The notes beneath the pieces were generated by a model. It was not told the DNA's origin and did not search any database. It was given only the letters and a program-made list of their open reading frames with translations. Shown piece after piece: positions 26,763 to 35,111 of a DNA stretch of 64,000 bases (its first letter is position 1; the number at the start of each line of letters is the position of its first letter). Origin of the DNA: Actinacidiphila acididurans (GTDB lineage Bacteria; Actinomycetota; Actinomycetes; Streptomycetales; Streptomycetaceae); contig NZ_JADKYB010000023.1 in the NCBI RefSeq assembly GCF_016918855.1, forward strand, positions 94,784 through 158,783, read 5' to 3'. The position numbers were made by a program, and so were the translations under genes.

Positions 26763-27029
26763 CTACGCGACGAAGATCTCGCTCGCGTGGATGGTGTCCA
26801 GGTCCTCCCGGGCGGCCTTGATCCTTCCGTCCTCGAGGTCGAAGACATGGACAAGCGCGTTGTCGTACGTGGTGCCGGCGGCGGATACGGCGGTGACGTG
26901 CGCCTCGATCACTTCGTGGCCCGAGTCCGTGGTGACCGAGGTGACGTCGACCTGCGGCCCTGCCGGCAGGAAGCCGCCCACGCGCCCGAGCATCTCGACG
27001 TAGCTGTCGCGGTCGTAGGTGCCCGCGAG
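26763..27029 (-). pseudogene. SnoaL/NTF2-like protein remnant, N-terminus missing
   Basis: About 89 codons of clear NTF2/SnoaL-like sequence (LAGTYDRDSYVEMLGRVGGFLPAGPQVDVTSVTTDSGHEVIEAHVTAVSAAGTTYDNALVHVFDLEDGRIKAAREDLDTIHASEIF). This is the C-terminal two-thirds of a fold usually near 130 residues. Upstream of GTYDRD the frame turns into proline-rich sequence with no start and no homologous first helices. An internal ATG (26993) would give only 76 residues. I read it as a 5'-truncated gene, cut off just before the SDR gene that begins to its right. Confidence 0.65.
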
Positions 27030-27112
27030 AATCCGGGGCGGCGGAGGGGCGCCGCGCTCCGCCGCCGGCGCCCCCCGGGTCCTGCCCGCTGTACGCGATG
27101 GTGCCGTACGGA

Positions 27113-27826
27113 TCAGCGCGAGGCCGCGGCGATCTCGGGGTACAGCGCCTCGGGGCCGACCGACAGGGCCGACTTGACCTGCTTGCTGATGTCGTCGGCG
27201 ACCACCTCGTGCAGGCCGGCGGCCACGCCGTCCAGGGCGATGCGGGCGATGCTCGCCGGGTCGACCTTGGGCACCTCGAGGTGCGCGGTCATGTCCGTGT
27301 CCATGTAGCCGACGTGCAGCGCGGTGACCTGGGTGCCCTGTTCGGCCAGGCCGACGCGCAGGGCGTTGGTCACCGACCAGGCGGCGGACTTGGCCGCGCT
27401 GTAGGCGGCGCTGCCCGGGAAGGTGATCCAGGAGAGCACGGACAGCACGTTCAGGACGGCGCCGCCGCCGTTCTTGGCCAGCACCGGGGCGAATGCCCGG
27501 CTGACCGCGAGGGTGCCGAGGACGTGCGTCTCGTACTCCCGGCGGAAGTCGGCGAAGTCGCCGTCGAGCAGGCCGGCGCCCGTCGAGGAGCCGGCGTTGT
27601 TGATCAGCAGGGTCACGTCGGAGGCCGTCTCGGCGGCGGCGCGCACGGCCTCGGGGTCGGTGACGTCCAGGGCGAGCGGGATCGCGCCGGGCACGGTGAC
27701 CTTCTTAGGGTCACGGGCGGCGGCGTAGACCTTGGCCGCTCCGGCGTCGAGCAGCGCGCGGACGAACTGCTCGCCGAGGCCGCGGTTGGCGCCGGTGACG
27801 AGCGCTACGGAGTCCTTGATCTGCAT
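27113..27826 (-). CDS. Short-chain dehydrogenase
   Basis: A 237-residue classical SDR. ATG 27826 (MQIKDSVALVTGANRGLGEQ) was preferred over a longer frame whose extension would run through the operator region. Seen: TGANRGLG cofactor motif, LALDVTD, LINNAGSS, then SVLSWITFPGSAAYSAAKSAAWS with the catalytic Ser, Tyr and Lys (YSAAK). It is divergent from the TetR gene at 27975, and the gap holds two palindromic operators, so it is very likely TetR-controlled. It probably reduces a carbonyl compound; no substrate clue is visible. Confidence 0.9.
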   Translation of the reverse strand: MQIKDSVALVTGANRGLGEQFVRALLDAGAAKVYAAARDPKKVTVPGAIPLALDVTDPEAVRAAAETASDVTLLINNAGSSTGAGLLDGDFADFRREYETHVLGTLAVSRAFAPVLAKNGGGAVLNVLSVLSWITFPGSAAYSAAKSAAWSVTNALRVGLAEQGTQVTALHVGYMDTDMTAHLEVPKVDPASIARIALDGVAAGLHEVVADDISKQVKSALSVGPEALYPEIAAASR

Positions 27827-27901
27827 GACGGTTGCCCTTCGTGAGCGGGTGTGGCGGGTACGGCCCCGGGCCGGCGGAAGGGGCGGTCCTCCCGTCGGAT
27901 C

Positions 27902-27940
27902 GGAAACCGATCGGTTTCCACCGAGCGTATACCGATCGGT
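27902..27940. promoter_or_regulatory. Paired TetR operators
   Basis: A perfect 18-bp palindrome, GGAAACCGATCGGTTTCC, lies at 27902-27919. A second site with the same core, ACCGATCGGT at 27931-27940, is followed by TTCC. Both lie between divergent SDR and TetR genes. AAACCGATCGGTTT is a typical TetR-type operator core. The 25-bp centre-to-centre spacing suggests two dimers on one DNA face or one site per promoter. Confidence 0.8.
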
Positions 27941-27974
27941 TTCCGATGCCAAGGCGAGGCGGTAATCTGGCGAT

Positions 27975-28691
27975 ATGAGCAGCACCACGCCCAGCTCCCG
28001 GCGGCCCGCGGCCGGGGCGGAGACGACCTCGCGGGCCGGGGGCGGCACGCCCGGGACTCCCAGGGCAGCAGAAGAGCGGCTGGCCCCGGCGGCTGCCGCG
28101 GGCGGGACCGCCGTGAAGACGTCATCGCGCGACCGGTTGCTCGACGCGGCGGCGGACCTCTTCTACCGCCAAGGCGTCGGCATCGGCATCGACGCGCTGT
28201 GCAAGGCCGCCGGCGTCTCCAAGCGGTCCATGTACCAGCTCTTCGGCAGCAAGGACGACATGCTCGCCGCCGCCCTGGACCGGCAGCAGGCCCGTATCGG
28301 CGCACGTCTGATGCCGCCGCGGGGCGCGCCCGCGGACCCGCGGGCCCGGCTGCTCTACGTCTTCGAGCGCCTGGAGGAGATCGCAGGCCTGCCCGACTAC
28401 TGGGGGTGCCCGTACCTGGCCACCCAGGTCGAGCTGAAGGACCCGGCGCACCCGGCGAGCGTCGTCGCCGCCGGCGCCAAGCAGCGGATCACCGACTTCT
28501 TCCGGGCCGAGGCCGAGCGCGCCGGCGCCGCGGACCCCGACCTGCTGGCCCGCCGGCTGACCCTGGTCTACGACGGCGGGGCCGCCCGCGCCGGGATCAA
28601 GGCCGACGCCCTCGACGGCCTCGCCGTCTCCACCGCGGCCGCCCTCCTGGACGCGGCGGGCGTGACCGGCCCGCCGGTCCCGTCCGACTGA
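27975..28691 (+). CDS. TetR-family transcriptional regulator
   Basis: A 238-residue repressor with an unusual disordered, Ala/Pro/Gly-rich extension of about 45 residues before the HTH. The HTH reads SSRDRLLDAAADLFYRQGVGIGIDALCKAAGVSKRSMYQLFGSKDDMLAAAL. The C-terminal domain (GLPDYWGCPYLATQVELKDPAHP...) matches the branch with a CP(F/Y)xxxxxE signature found in regulators of SDR genes. An internal start nearer the HTH (GTG of VKTSSRDRL) is possible. It is divergent from the SDR at 27113-27826, and both face the paired palindromes. Confidence 0.88.
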   Translation: MSSTTPSSRRPAAGAETTSRAGGGTPGTPRAAEERLAPAAAAGGTAVKTSSRDRLLDAAADLFYRQGVGIGIDALCKAAGVSKRSMYQLFGSKDDMLAAALDRQQARIGARLMPPRGAPADPRARLLYVFERLEEIAGLPDYWGCPYLATQVELKDPAHPASVVAAGAKQRITDFFRAEAERAGAADPDLLARRLTLVYDGGAARAGIKADALDGLAVSTAAALLDAAGVTGPPVPSD

Positions 28692-28841
28692 ACCGGCGGA
28701 TTGACGCGGCCGATCGACCCGGCCCGTCCGGAGTCGCCCGGCGCGTGGGAGAGCCGCGCGGCCGCCCGGACGGCACCCGAGGCGACCCGCCCGCAGGGCC
28801 ACCGGTCCGGCCCTGCGGACGGGTCAATTCCGGAGCCAGGC

Positions 28842-28940
<99 letters not shown>

Positions 28941-28977
28941 AGTCGGACCCCCGATCCGAGCCCGCCCGCTCCCGGCC

Positions 28978-30126
28978 CTACCCCCGCACCCCCCACGCCT
29001 CTGCGAGCAGATGCAGCGACCTGACCCGGTCCGCGTGGTCGTGGGTGATGGTGGTGACCAGCAACTCGTCCGCCTGCGTGGCCCGTTGCAGCACGCGCAG
29101 CTTCTCGACCACGGTCTGCGGGCTGCCCACGAACTGGGTGCGTATCCGGTCGTCCACCAGGGCGCGTTCGTCCGGGGTCCAGGCGTGGGCGGCGGCCTGC
29201 TCCGGGGTGGGGAAGGGGATCGCGCCGCGTCCGGATCGGATGCTGTGCACCCACAGGCCGTACGGGGCGGCCAGCCGCTGGGCGGCGGCGTCGTCCTCGG
29301 CGACCACCACGTCCGCGGAGACCAGGACGTACGGCTTGTCGAGCTTCCCGGACGGCACGAACGCCTTGCGGTAGGCGGTCACGGCGTCCAACACCGCGGC
29401 AGGCGACACGTGGTAGTTCGCGCCGAAGGGCAGGCCGAGCGCGCCCGCGGCCTCGGCGCTCGCGCCCGCGCTGCTGCCGAGCACCCACACGCCCAAGTCG
29501 GCGCCCTCGCCCGGGACCGCGTGCGCCTCCAGCCCCTCCGGGGTCCGGTAGTCGCCGCGGATCAGGCCGAGGATCTGCTCCACCTGGGCGCGGTAGTCCG
29601 GGAGTTCGGCGCCGGGGAACTGGACCAGCCGCACGTAGCGGGTGAGCAGCGGCGAGCCGATCAGGCTGCTGACGTCGTACGGCGGCGGGAGCAGCAGGCC
29701 CTCGGGGGTCCAGCGGTCCTCGGTGTGCGCGGGCTTCGGCCGCGGCGGCGGTGGCGTGCCGCCGGGACCGGGCAGCCGGAAGCCGGTACGGCCCAGACCC
29801 AGGTCGATCCGACCCGGGTGCAGCGCGTCCAGCAGCCCGAACTCCTCCACCACCGACAGCGGCGTGCGGTGGCCGAGCTGCACCGCGCCGGAGCCGACCC
29901 GGATGCGCTCGGTGGCCGCGGCGACGAGCTGGATCACCAGCGCGGGAGAGATGCCCGCCACCCCGGTGGTCAGGTGGTGCTCGGCCAGCCAGTAGCGCGC
30001 GTATCCCGCGGCCTCGGCGTGCCGCGCCAGGTCGACGGTGTTGTGGAGTGCTTGCGCCGGAGTGGAACCCGCGCTGATCGGGGACAGGTCCAGGACGGAC
30101 AGCGGGACGGGAGGAGGCGGAGTCAC
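28978..30126 (-). CDS. LLM-class flavin monooxygenase, MsnO8/CmoO-like
   Basis: A 382-residue bacterial-luciferase-like monooxygenase of the MsnO8 branch, single component, probably FMNH2-dependent. Seen: LSVLDLSPISAGSTPAQALHNTVDLARHAEAAGYARYWLAEHH, the branch's standard opening, then IRVGSGAVQLGHRTPLSVVEEFGLLDALHPGRIDLGLGRTGF. Its start overlaps the stop of the upstream monooxygenase by four bases (ATGA), so it is the last gene of a three-monooxygenase operon. B. subtilis has a related protein (YtmO/CmoO) in an operon for S-alkylcysteine salvage. The sulphur context here (transporter, acetyltransferase, leader peptides) supports a similar job, which remains inference. Confidence 0.85.
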   Translation of the reverse strand: MTPPPPVPLSVLDLSPISAGSTPAQALHNTVDLARHAEAAGYARYWLAEHHLTTGVAGISPALVIQLVAAATERIRVGSGAVQLGHRTPLSVVEEFGLLDALHPGRIDLGLGRTGFRLPGPGGTPPPPRPKPAHTEDRWTPEGLLLPPPYDVSSLIGSPLLTRYVRLVQFPGAELPDYRAQVEQILGLIRGDYRTPEGLEAHAVPGEGADLGVWVLGSSAGASAEAAGALGLPFGANYHVSPAAVLDAVTAYRKAFVPSGKLDKPYVLVSADVVVAEDDAAAQRLAAPYGLWVHSIRSGRGAIPFPTPEQAAAHAWTPDERALVDDRIRTQFVGSPQTVVEKLRVLQRATQADELLVTTITHDHADRVRSLHLLAEAWGVRG

Positions 30127-31514
30127 GAGGCGGCCTCCTCAGCGCCGGAGCGGACCGGGGCGCCGGCCGGCTCCGGGGTGCGCAGGCCCAGGTGGTCGCG
30201 CAGCGTGGTGCCCTCGTAGTCGTGCCGGAACACCCCGCGCTCCTGGAGCAGCGGCACCACGGTGTCGGCGAATTCGTCGAGGCCGCCGGGGGTGATGTGC
30301 GGCGCCAGGATGAAGCCGTCGGAGGCCTCGGCCTGCACGAACTCCTCGATGGTGCGGGCCACGGTGCGCGCGCTGCCGATGAAGGTCTGCCGGGCGGAGG
30401 TGCGGATGACCAGGTCGCGGATCGACAGCTTCTCGGCCTCGGCCAGCGCCCGCCACTCCCGGGCGGTGGCCAGCGGGTCGCGCACCATGCGGACGCTCGC
30501 CCGGCCCTGGGACACGTGCTGCTCACCGGTGTCGGGGTCGATCTCCGGCAGCGGCCCGTCCGGGTCGTACGCCGACAGGTCCCGGTTCCACACCTGTTCC
30601 AGCAGCTTGATCGCGGTCTGCCCGCTGACCTGGGCGCGGCGCACCTCGTGGGCCCGCTCCTGCGCCTCCTCGTCGGTGTCGCCCAGCACGAAGGTGGCCG
30701 CGGGCAGGATCAGCAGCTCCTCCGGCGTGCGGCCGAACCGGGCCAGCCGGCCCTTGACGTCGCGGTAGAAGGCCTGCCCGGCCTCCAGCGTGGCGTGCCG
30801 GCTGAAGATCGCGTCGGCGGTGGCCGCGGCGAAGGTGCGGCCCTCGTCGGAGTCGCCGGCCTGGAAGATCACCGGCCGGCCCTGGGGGCTGCGCGGCACA
30901 TTGAACCGGCCGGCGATGTCGAAGTGCCGGTCCTTGTGGCGGAAGGCACCGGCCGCCGGGTCGGTCAGGAAGCGGCCGGACTCCTTGTCGGCGGCTATTT
31001 CGTCCCCGCGCCAGGAGTCGAACAGCTCCTGGGCGGTGCGCAGGAACTGCTCCGCCCGGTCGTAGCGGTCGCCTTGGGCCAGGAAGCCGCCGCGCCGGAA
31101 GTTCTCGCCGGTGAAGGCGTCCCAGGAGGTCACCACGTTCCACGCCGCCCGCCCGCCGGACAGGTGGTCCAGGGAGGCGAACTGCCGGGCCACCTCGTAG
31201 GGCTCGTTGAAGGTGGAGTTGATGGTGCCGGTCAGTCCGATCCGGGTGGTGACGGCGGCCAGCGCGGACAGCACCGTGAAGGTGTCCGGCCGGCCCATCA
31301 CGTCCAGGTCGTAGATCTTTCCGCCCTGTTCGCGCAGCCGCAGGCCCTCGGCGAGGAACAGGAAGTCGAACTTCGCGCGCTCGGCGGTGCGGGCGAAGTG
31401 CGTGAAGGACTCGAACTCGATGTGGCTGCCGGCCGCCGGGTCGCTCCACACGGTGGTGTTGTTGACGCCGGGGAAGTGGGCCGCCAGATGGATCTGCTTG
31501 CGGTCGCTGGTCAT
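30123..31514 (-). CDS. LLM monooxygenase, NtaA/SnaA/DszA family (CmoJ-like)
   Basis: A 463-residue FMNH2-dependent monooxygenase. Seen: HLAAHFPGVNNTTVWSDP near the N-terminus; FDFLFLAEGLRLREQGGKIYDLDVMGRPDTFTVLSALAAVTTRIGLTGTINSTFNEPYEVARQFASLDHLSGGRAAWNVVTSWD, the family core; and SPQGRPVIFQAGDSDEGR. Family members oxidise aminocarboxylates, dibenzothiophene sulphone or S-alkyl cysteines. It is the middle gene of the operon, 22 bases after the first monooxygenase and overlapping the third. With the other two it probably splits carbon-sulphur bonds to release usable sulphur; a flavin reductase partner is not encoded in this window. Confidence 0.88.
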   Translation of the reverse strand: MTSDRKQIHLAAHFPGVNNTTVWSDPAAGSHIEFESFTHFARTAERAKFDFLFLAEGLRLREQGGKIYDLDVMGRPDTFTVLSALAAVTTRIGLTGTINSTFNEPYEVARQFASLDHLSGGRAAWNVVTSWDAFTGENFRRGGFLAQGDRYDRAEQFLRTAQELFDSWRGDEIAADKESGRFLTDPAAGAFRHKDRHFDIAGRFNVPRSPQGRPVIFQAGDSDEGRTFAAATADAIFSRHATLEAGQAFYRDVKGRLARFGRTPEELLILPAATFVLGDTDEEAQERAHEVRRAQVSGQTAIKLLEQVWNRDLSAYDPDGPLPEIDPDTGEQHVSQGRASVRMVRDPLATAREWRALAEAEKLSIRDLVIRTSARQTFIGSARTVARTIEEFVQAEASDGFILAPHITPGGLDEFADTVVPLLQERGVFRHDYEGTTLRDHLGLRTPEPAGAPVRSGAEEAAS

Positions 31515-31536
31515 GGCTCGTGCGGGTCCTTCCCGG

Positions 31537-32742
31537 TCAGGCGCCCGCGGGCGCGTAACGGTTGGCGGGGCGGGGCAGGCCCAGCAGGCCGCGCAGCGTG
31601 CCGGCCTCGTAGGAGCGGCGGAAGACGCCGCGGTCCTGGAGTTCGGGCACCAGCCCGGTGGTGATCGCCCGCAGGTCGTGGACCGCGTCGGCCGGGCGCA
31701 GCCGGAACCCGGTCAGGCCGCCCTCGCGCAGCTCCAGCAGCAGGTCGGCCAGGCCCGCGGGGGTACCGGTGAAGACCAAGGCGTCGCTGGTGTACGGCTC
31801 GCCCAGCAGCGCGTCCAGCCGGTCGCGGCGGGCCCTGGCCTCGGCCTCGGTCCGGTCCAGGAACACCAGCACCTCGCCGAAGACGTGCACCGTGTCCGCC
31901 GCCCGCCCGGCCGCCTCCTGTTCGCGGCGGATCCCGTCGGTGATCGCGGCGGCCTGACCCGGATCCTGCGGGGTGACGAAGCCGATGTCGGCGGCCCGGC
32001 CGACCAGCCGGTACGGCACGGCCGCGTGCGCGAGCGCCGCCACCGGCGGCTGGCCCTGCGGCGGGCGCGGGGTGATCGCGGGGCCGCGGACGCTGAAGTG
32101 GCGCCCCTCGAAGTCGATGTAGTGCAGCTTGTCGCGGTCCACGAACCGGCCGGTGGCCGCGTCCCTGATCTCGGCGTCGTCCTCCCAGCTGTCCCAGAGC
32201 CGGCGCACCGCCTCCACGTAGTCGGCGGCCTCGTCGAACAGGTCCTCCACGATCTGCGGCGGCCGCGGCCCGGCCAGGTCGGTCAGCCCCACCTGCGGCA
32301 GGTCCCGGCGGCCGAAGTGCGCGGCGACGTGGCGCTGCGCGGCGATCTGCACCCGCAGGCCGGCCCGCCCGCCGCTGACGTAGTCCAGGGTCGCGATCGC
32401 CTTGGACAGGTGGAACGGCTCGGTGTGGGTGGCGACCAGGGTCGGGACCAGCCCGATCGACCGGGTCAGCGGGGCCACCCGGGCCGCGGTGAGGACCGCG
32501 TCGAGCCGGCCGCGCACCTCGTCGGTGCGCTCGTCGGGGAGCAGCGGGTCGTGGGACTGCAGGGCCAGGGAGTCCTCGAAGGTGACGAAGTCGAGCAGGC
32601 CGCGTTCGGCCTCCTGGACCAGGTCGGCCCAGTAGCCGGCGGTGAACAGCTCGCCGGGCCGGGCGTCCGGCTCCCGCCAGGCGGCGGGGTGCCAGCCGGC
32701 GTCGTTGAGCGCCACGGCCAGATGGAGCGGGGATGCGGACAT
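31537..32742 (-). CDS. LLM-class flavin-dependent monooxygenase
   Basis: A 401-residue luciferase-like monooxygenase. ATG 32742 (MSASPLHLAVALNDAGWHPAAWREP) follows AAAGG; a longer frame exists but its extra residues are basic and unlike the family. Seen: GLLDFVTFEDSLALQ, a conserved THTEPFHLSKAIATLDYVSGGRAGLRVQIAAQ block, and a C-terminal PELQDRGVFRRSYEAGTLRGLLGLPRPANRYA ending like those of NtaA/DszA relatives. It is first in the three-gene monooxygenase operon and lies 114 bases downstream of a cysteine-containing leader peptide, so it is probably induced when cysteine is scarce. Confidence 0.87.
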   Translation of the reverse strand: MSASPLHLAVALNDAGWHPAAWREPDARPGELFTAGYWADLVQEAERGLLDFVTFEDSLALQSHDPLLPDERTDEVRGRLDAVLTAARVAPLTRSIGLVPTLVATHTEPFHLSKAIATLDYVSGGRAGLRVQIAAQRHVAAHFGRRDLPQVGLTDLAGPRPPQIVEDLFDEAADYVEAVRRLWDSWEDDAEIRDAATGRFVDRDKLHYIDFEGRHFSVRGPAITPRPPQGQPPVAALAHAAVPYRLVGRAADIGFVTPQDPGQAAAITDGIRREQEAAGRAADTVHVFGEVLVFLDRTEAEARARRDRLDALLGEPYTSDALVFTGTPAGLADLLLELREGGLTGFRLRPADAVHDLRAITTGLVPELQDRGVFRRSYEAGTLRGLLGLPRPANRYAPAGA

Positions 32743-32856
32743 GGGGGTGCCTTTCTCGATCGACCGGAGGCGAACGCGACGGCACGGAAAGCGGCGTACG
32801 GGCATCGGCCCGTACGGCGGGAAGGTGCGGGAAGTCGCGTCGCGGGGGGAGTCGGA

Positions 32857-32952
32857 TCAGCGGCTACAGAGCGCGCCGGCCACTCGCTGCAGATCGATGT
32901 GCTGGCGCCCGTACAGGTGCACGACGGGCCCGCGGGCGACAAGGGTGCGCAC
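32857..32952 (-). CDS. Cysteine leader peptide upstream of the monooxygenase operon
   Basis: A short ORF ending GRQHIDLQRVAGALCSR then stop. The HIDLxRV...ALC tail is the signature of the actinobacterial leader peptides found ahead of sulphur assimilation genes. GTG 32952 gives 31 residues and GTG 32922 gives 21; neither has a strong ribosome binding site. The Cys codon is third from the end. Stalling or slow translation there under cysteine shortage would change the downstream leader structure over the 114 bases before the monooxygenase start. The mechanism is inferred; the conserved peptide is seen directly. Confidence 0.75.
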   Translation of the reverse strand: MRTLVARGPVVHLYGRQHIDLQRVAGALCSR

Positions 32953-33045
32953 GGCGGAAAGGCGGAAGAGGGAGGTGTCCGCGCCGGGCCGGTACGGGGC
33001 CGCGGTCCGGTTCGTCGTCGGCACCGCCGTCACCCCCGCCCTTTG

Positions 33046-33087
33046 TCGAACCTGCCCTGTCGGACGTGCCCTGTGGAACCCGCCCTG
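33046..33087. repeat. Three imperfect 14-bp direct repeats
   Basis: TCGAACCTGCCCTG, TCGGACGTGCCCTG and TGGAACCCGCCCTG follow each other without gaps in the region upstream of the monooxygenase leader peptide. They may be regulator binding sites or simple slippage products. No gene is seen in the surrounding 33000-33216. Confidence 0.5.
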
Positions 33088-33216
33088 ACGACACTGCCGT
33101 GTCGCGTGAAGCTAACTCGCCGCGGTGCCGCCGCGCAATCCCCGTCCGGAGAGCGGAAGGCTCCCGGGCGGGTCCGGCGCAGCGGCGCGGTCCCGCGGAC
33201 CGCGCCACCCGCCGTA

Positions 33217-34155
33217 TTACCGCTCCTGGGTGTCAGGTGCGTCGAAGTCCAGCACGATCTTGCCCCGGGTGTGGCCCTCCTCGACCGCCCGCAGCGCGCG
33301 GCCGGCCTCGGCGAAGGGGAGCACCTGGGTGACAGAGGTGCTGAAGACGCCCTCGGCCGCCAGGCGGCCCACGGTGCCGAACACCTCGGTGGTGCGGTGC
33401 CGGACGATGCCGGAGCCGCCCAGCTCGGCCGCGGTCGCCCGGTCGGCCCCGGTGATCAGCCCGGCCGGTTCGCGCAGCAGCGGAGCGAGCTCGCGCAGCG
33501 GCTCCCCGCCCACCAGGTCGAACAGGCCGTCGAGGCCGTCCGGCGCGGCGGCCCGCACCCGGTCGGCGACACCCGGCCCGGACGGTACGTGGACCGCGCC
33601 GAGCGAGGTCACGAAGTCGGCCTTGGCCGCGCTCGCCGTGCCGATCACCGTCAGCCCCTCGTGCCGGGCGAGCTGCACCGCGATCGCCCCGACCCCGCCG
33701 CCGGCCCCGTTGACCAGCAGCGTCGCCCCGGCCGGCAGGCCGAGCTGGCGCAGCCCGTCGTACGCCGTCCCGGCCGCGATCGGCAGCACCGCCGCGTCGG
33801 TCCAGGCCAGGGCGGCCGGCTTGTGCGCCGCTTGGGTCGCCGGCACCAGCACGTACTGCGCGTACGCCCCGCCGACCGGCTGCCCGAACACCTCGTCGCC
33901 GACCCCGAAGCCGGTGACACCCTCGCCGACCGCCTCGACGGTGCCGGCGGCCTCCCGGCCGAAGACGGCCGGCAGCGGCGGCGGCGCCTCGCCGGGGGAC
34001 AGGTGCCCCGCACGGCGTTTCCAGTCCGCCGGGTTGACGCCCGCCGCCCGCACCCGGACCAGCAACTGGCCGGGTCCTGGCACCGGTTCCGGGACCTCGG
34101 CGAAGGCCTCGGTCTCCGGGCCGCCGATCGCGGTGTAGACGTACGCGGTGGGCAT
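33217..34155 (-). CDS. Quinone oxidoreductase-like MDR protein
   Basis: A 312-residue zinc-free medium-chain reductase. ATG 34155 (MPTAYVYTAIGGPE) follows GGAGGAG by eight bases. Seen: GPGQLLVRVRAAGVNPADWKRRAG in the GroES-like part and LLVNGAGGGVGAIAVQLARHEG, the NADPH-binding Rossmann motif. It lies 43 bases after the GNAT gene on the same strand, so the two form a unit between the ABC transporter and the monooxygenases. Its place in sulphur metabolism is not obvious; it may reduce an enal or quinone released by the monooxygenases. Confidence 0.87.
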   Translation of the reverse strand: MPTAYVYTAIGGPETEAFAEVPEPVPGPGQLLVRVRAAGVNPADWKRRAGHLSPGEAPPPLPAVFGREAAGTVEAVGEGVTGFGVGDEVFGQPVGGAYAQYVLVPATQAAHKPAALAWTDAAVLPIAAGTAYDGLRQLGLPAGATLLVNGAGGGVGAIAVQLARHEGLTVIGTASAAKADFVTSLGAVHVPSGPGVADRVRAAAPDGLDGLFDLVGGEPLRELAPLLREPAGLITGADRATAAELGGSGIVRHRTTEVFGTVGRLAAEGVFSTSVTQVLPFAEAGRALRAVEEGHTRGKIVLDFDAPDTQER

Positions 34156-34198
34156 CGTCAGCTCCTCCTGTGCGGTTCGCCGTGCGTTTCGCGGACCG

Positions 34199-34987
34199 TC
34201 ACGCGCGGTCCCGCACGGCATTGTCGGGCACCCGCAGGAAGTGGAAGAGCGTGGAGCGCCGCAGGGTGAAGCCGATCGACTCGTACAGCCGGATGGCGCC
34301 GGTGTTCACCGCGGCCGCGTGCAGGAACGGCGTGTCGCCGCGGTCCCGGATGCCCGCCGCCACGTGCCGCACCAGCCGGGTGGCCAGGCCCTGGCCGCGG
34401 TGGTCGGCGTCGGTGCACACCGCGCTGATCTCGGTCCAGCCCGGCGGGCGCAGCCGCTCCCCGGCCATGGCCACCAGCTTCCCGTCCCGCCGGATGCCGT
34501 AGTACGCGCCCATCTCCACGGTGCGCGGCAGAAACGGGCCGGGCTGCGCGCGGGAGACCAGGTCCAGCATCTCCGGCACGTCCTGCGGGCCCAGCCGCAG
34601 CGCCTCGGTGTCCGGCTCGGCCCGCAGCGAGGTGGCGACCATCTGCACGCCCTGCCCGGACTGGCCGGTGGACCAGCCCTCGGGCAGGTCGCGCACGCCG
34701 GCCAGCGCGAAGGAGTTGCCCGGGCCCACCAGCTCGGCCAGGTCCGCCCAGGAGCGCGGGTCCTCGATGTCGGCGAGGGCGACGAAGGGGGAGACGTCCT
34801 GCTGGTAGCGGGCGGCCGCGCCGTTGATGTCGGCCAGGTGCCGGTGCGGACCGGTGAGCGCGGCCCAGGCCGGATTGTCCAGGAGGGCGGTGTCGGGCGC
34901 GCCGGCACCGGCCGCGCGGCCGGCGCTCTCCTGGGACAAGGGTTCTTGGGGCAGGGGCTCGTGCGGCGGCTGGAGGCTGGTGGACAT
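34199..34987 (-). CDS. GNAT-family N-acetyltransferase
   Basis: A 262-residue protein with a GNAT fold in the second half: PPGWTEISAVCTDADHRGQGLATRLVRHVAAGIRDRGDTPFLHAAAVNTGAIRLYESIGFTLRR. This includes the acetyl-CoA loop HRGQGLA and the NxxAIRLYExxGF strand-helix of the FR47-like group. The N-terminal half is a degenerate partner domain. The B. subtilis S-alkylcysteine operon also contains a GNAT enzyme (YtmI/SnaA), which N-acetylates the substrate before oxidation; by analogy this one may do so. It lies downstream of the transporter genes, after a hairpin that may partly terminate. Confidence 0.85.
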   Translation of the reverse strand: MSTSLQPPHEPLPQEPLSQESAGRAAGAGAPDTALLDNPAWAALTGPHRHLADINGAAARYQQDVSPFVALADIEDPRSWADLAELVGPGNSFALAGVRDLPEGWSTGQSGQGVQMVATSLRAEPDTEALRLGPQDVPEMLDLVSRAQPGPFLPRTVEMGAYYGIRRDGKLVAMAGERLRPPGWTEISAVCTDADHRGQGLATRLVRHVAAGIRDRGDTPFLHAAAVNTGAIRLYESIGFTLRRSTLFHFLRVPDNAVRDRA

Positions 34988-35074
34988 GGTCGGGGTCTTT
35001 CTCCGTTCCGTTCCCGTCAGGCAGTCGCGGTCGCCGGGGGCACCACGTGATCTTCACCGAGGACAACGGGGAAG

Positions 35075-35098
35075 CGCCCCGGGAAAATCCCCGGGGCG
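35075..35098 (-). terminator. Hairpin after the ABC substrate-binding gene
   Basis: Arms CGCCCCGGG (35075-35083) and CCCGGGGCG (35090-35098) with a six-base loop. On the minus strand the loop reads GATTTT-like. It lies 14 bases past the stop of the substrate-binding protein and before the GNAT gene, so it may attenuate rather than fully stop transcription into the GNAT gene. Confidence 0.6.
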
Positions 35099-35111
35099 GC
35101 TGTCGTCCCCG

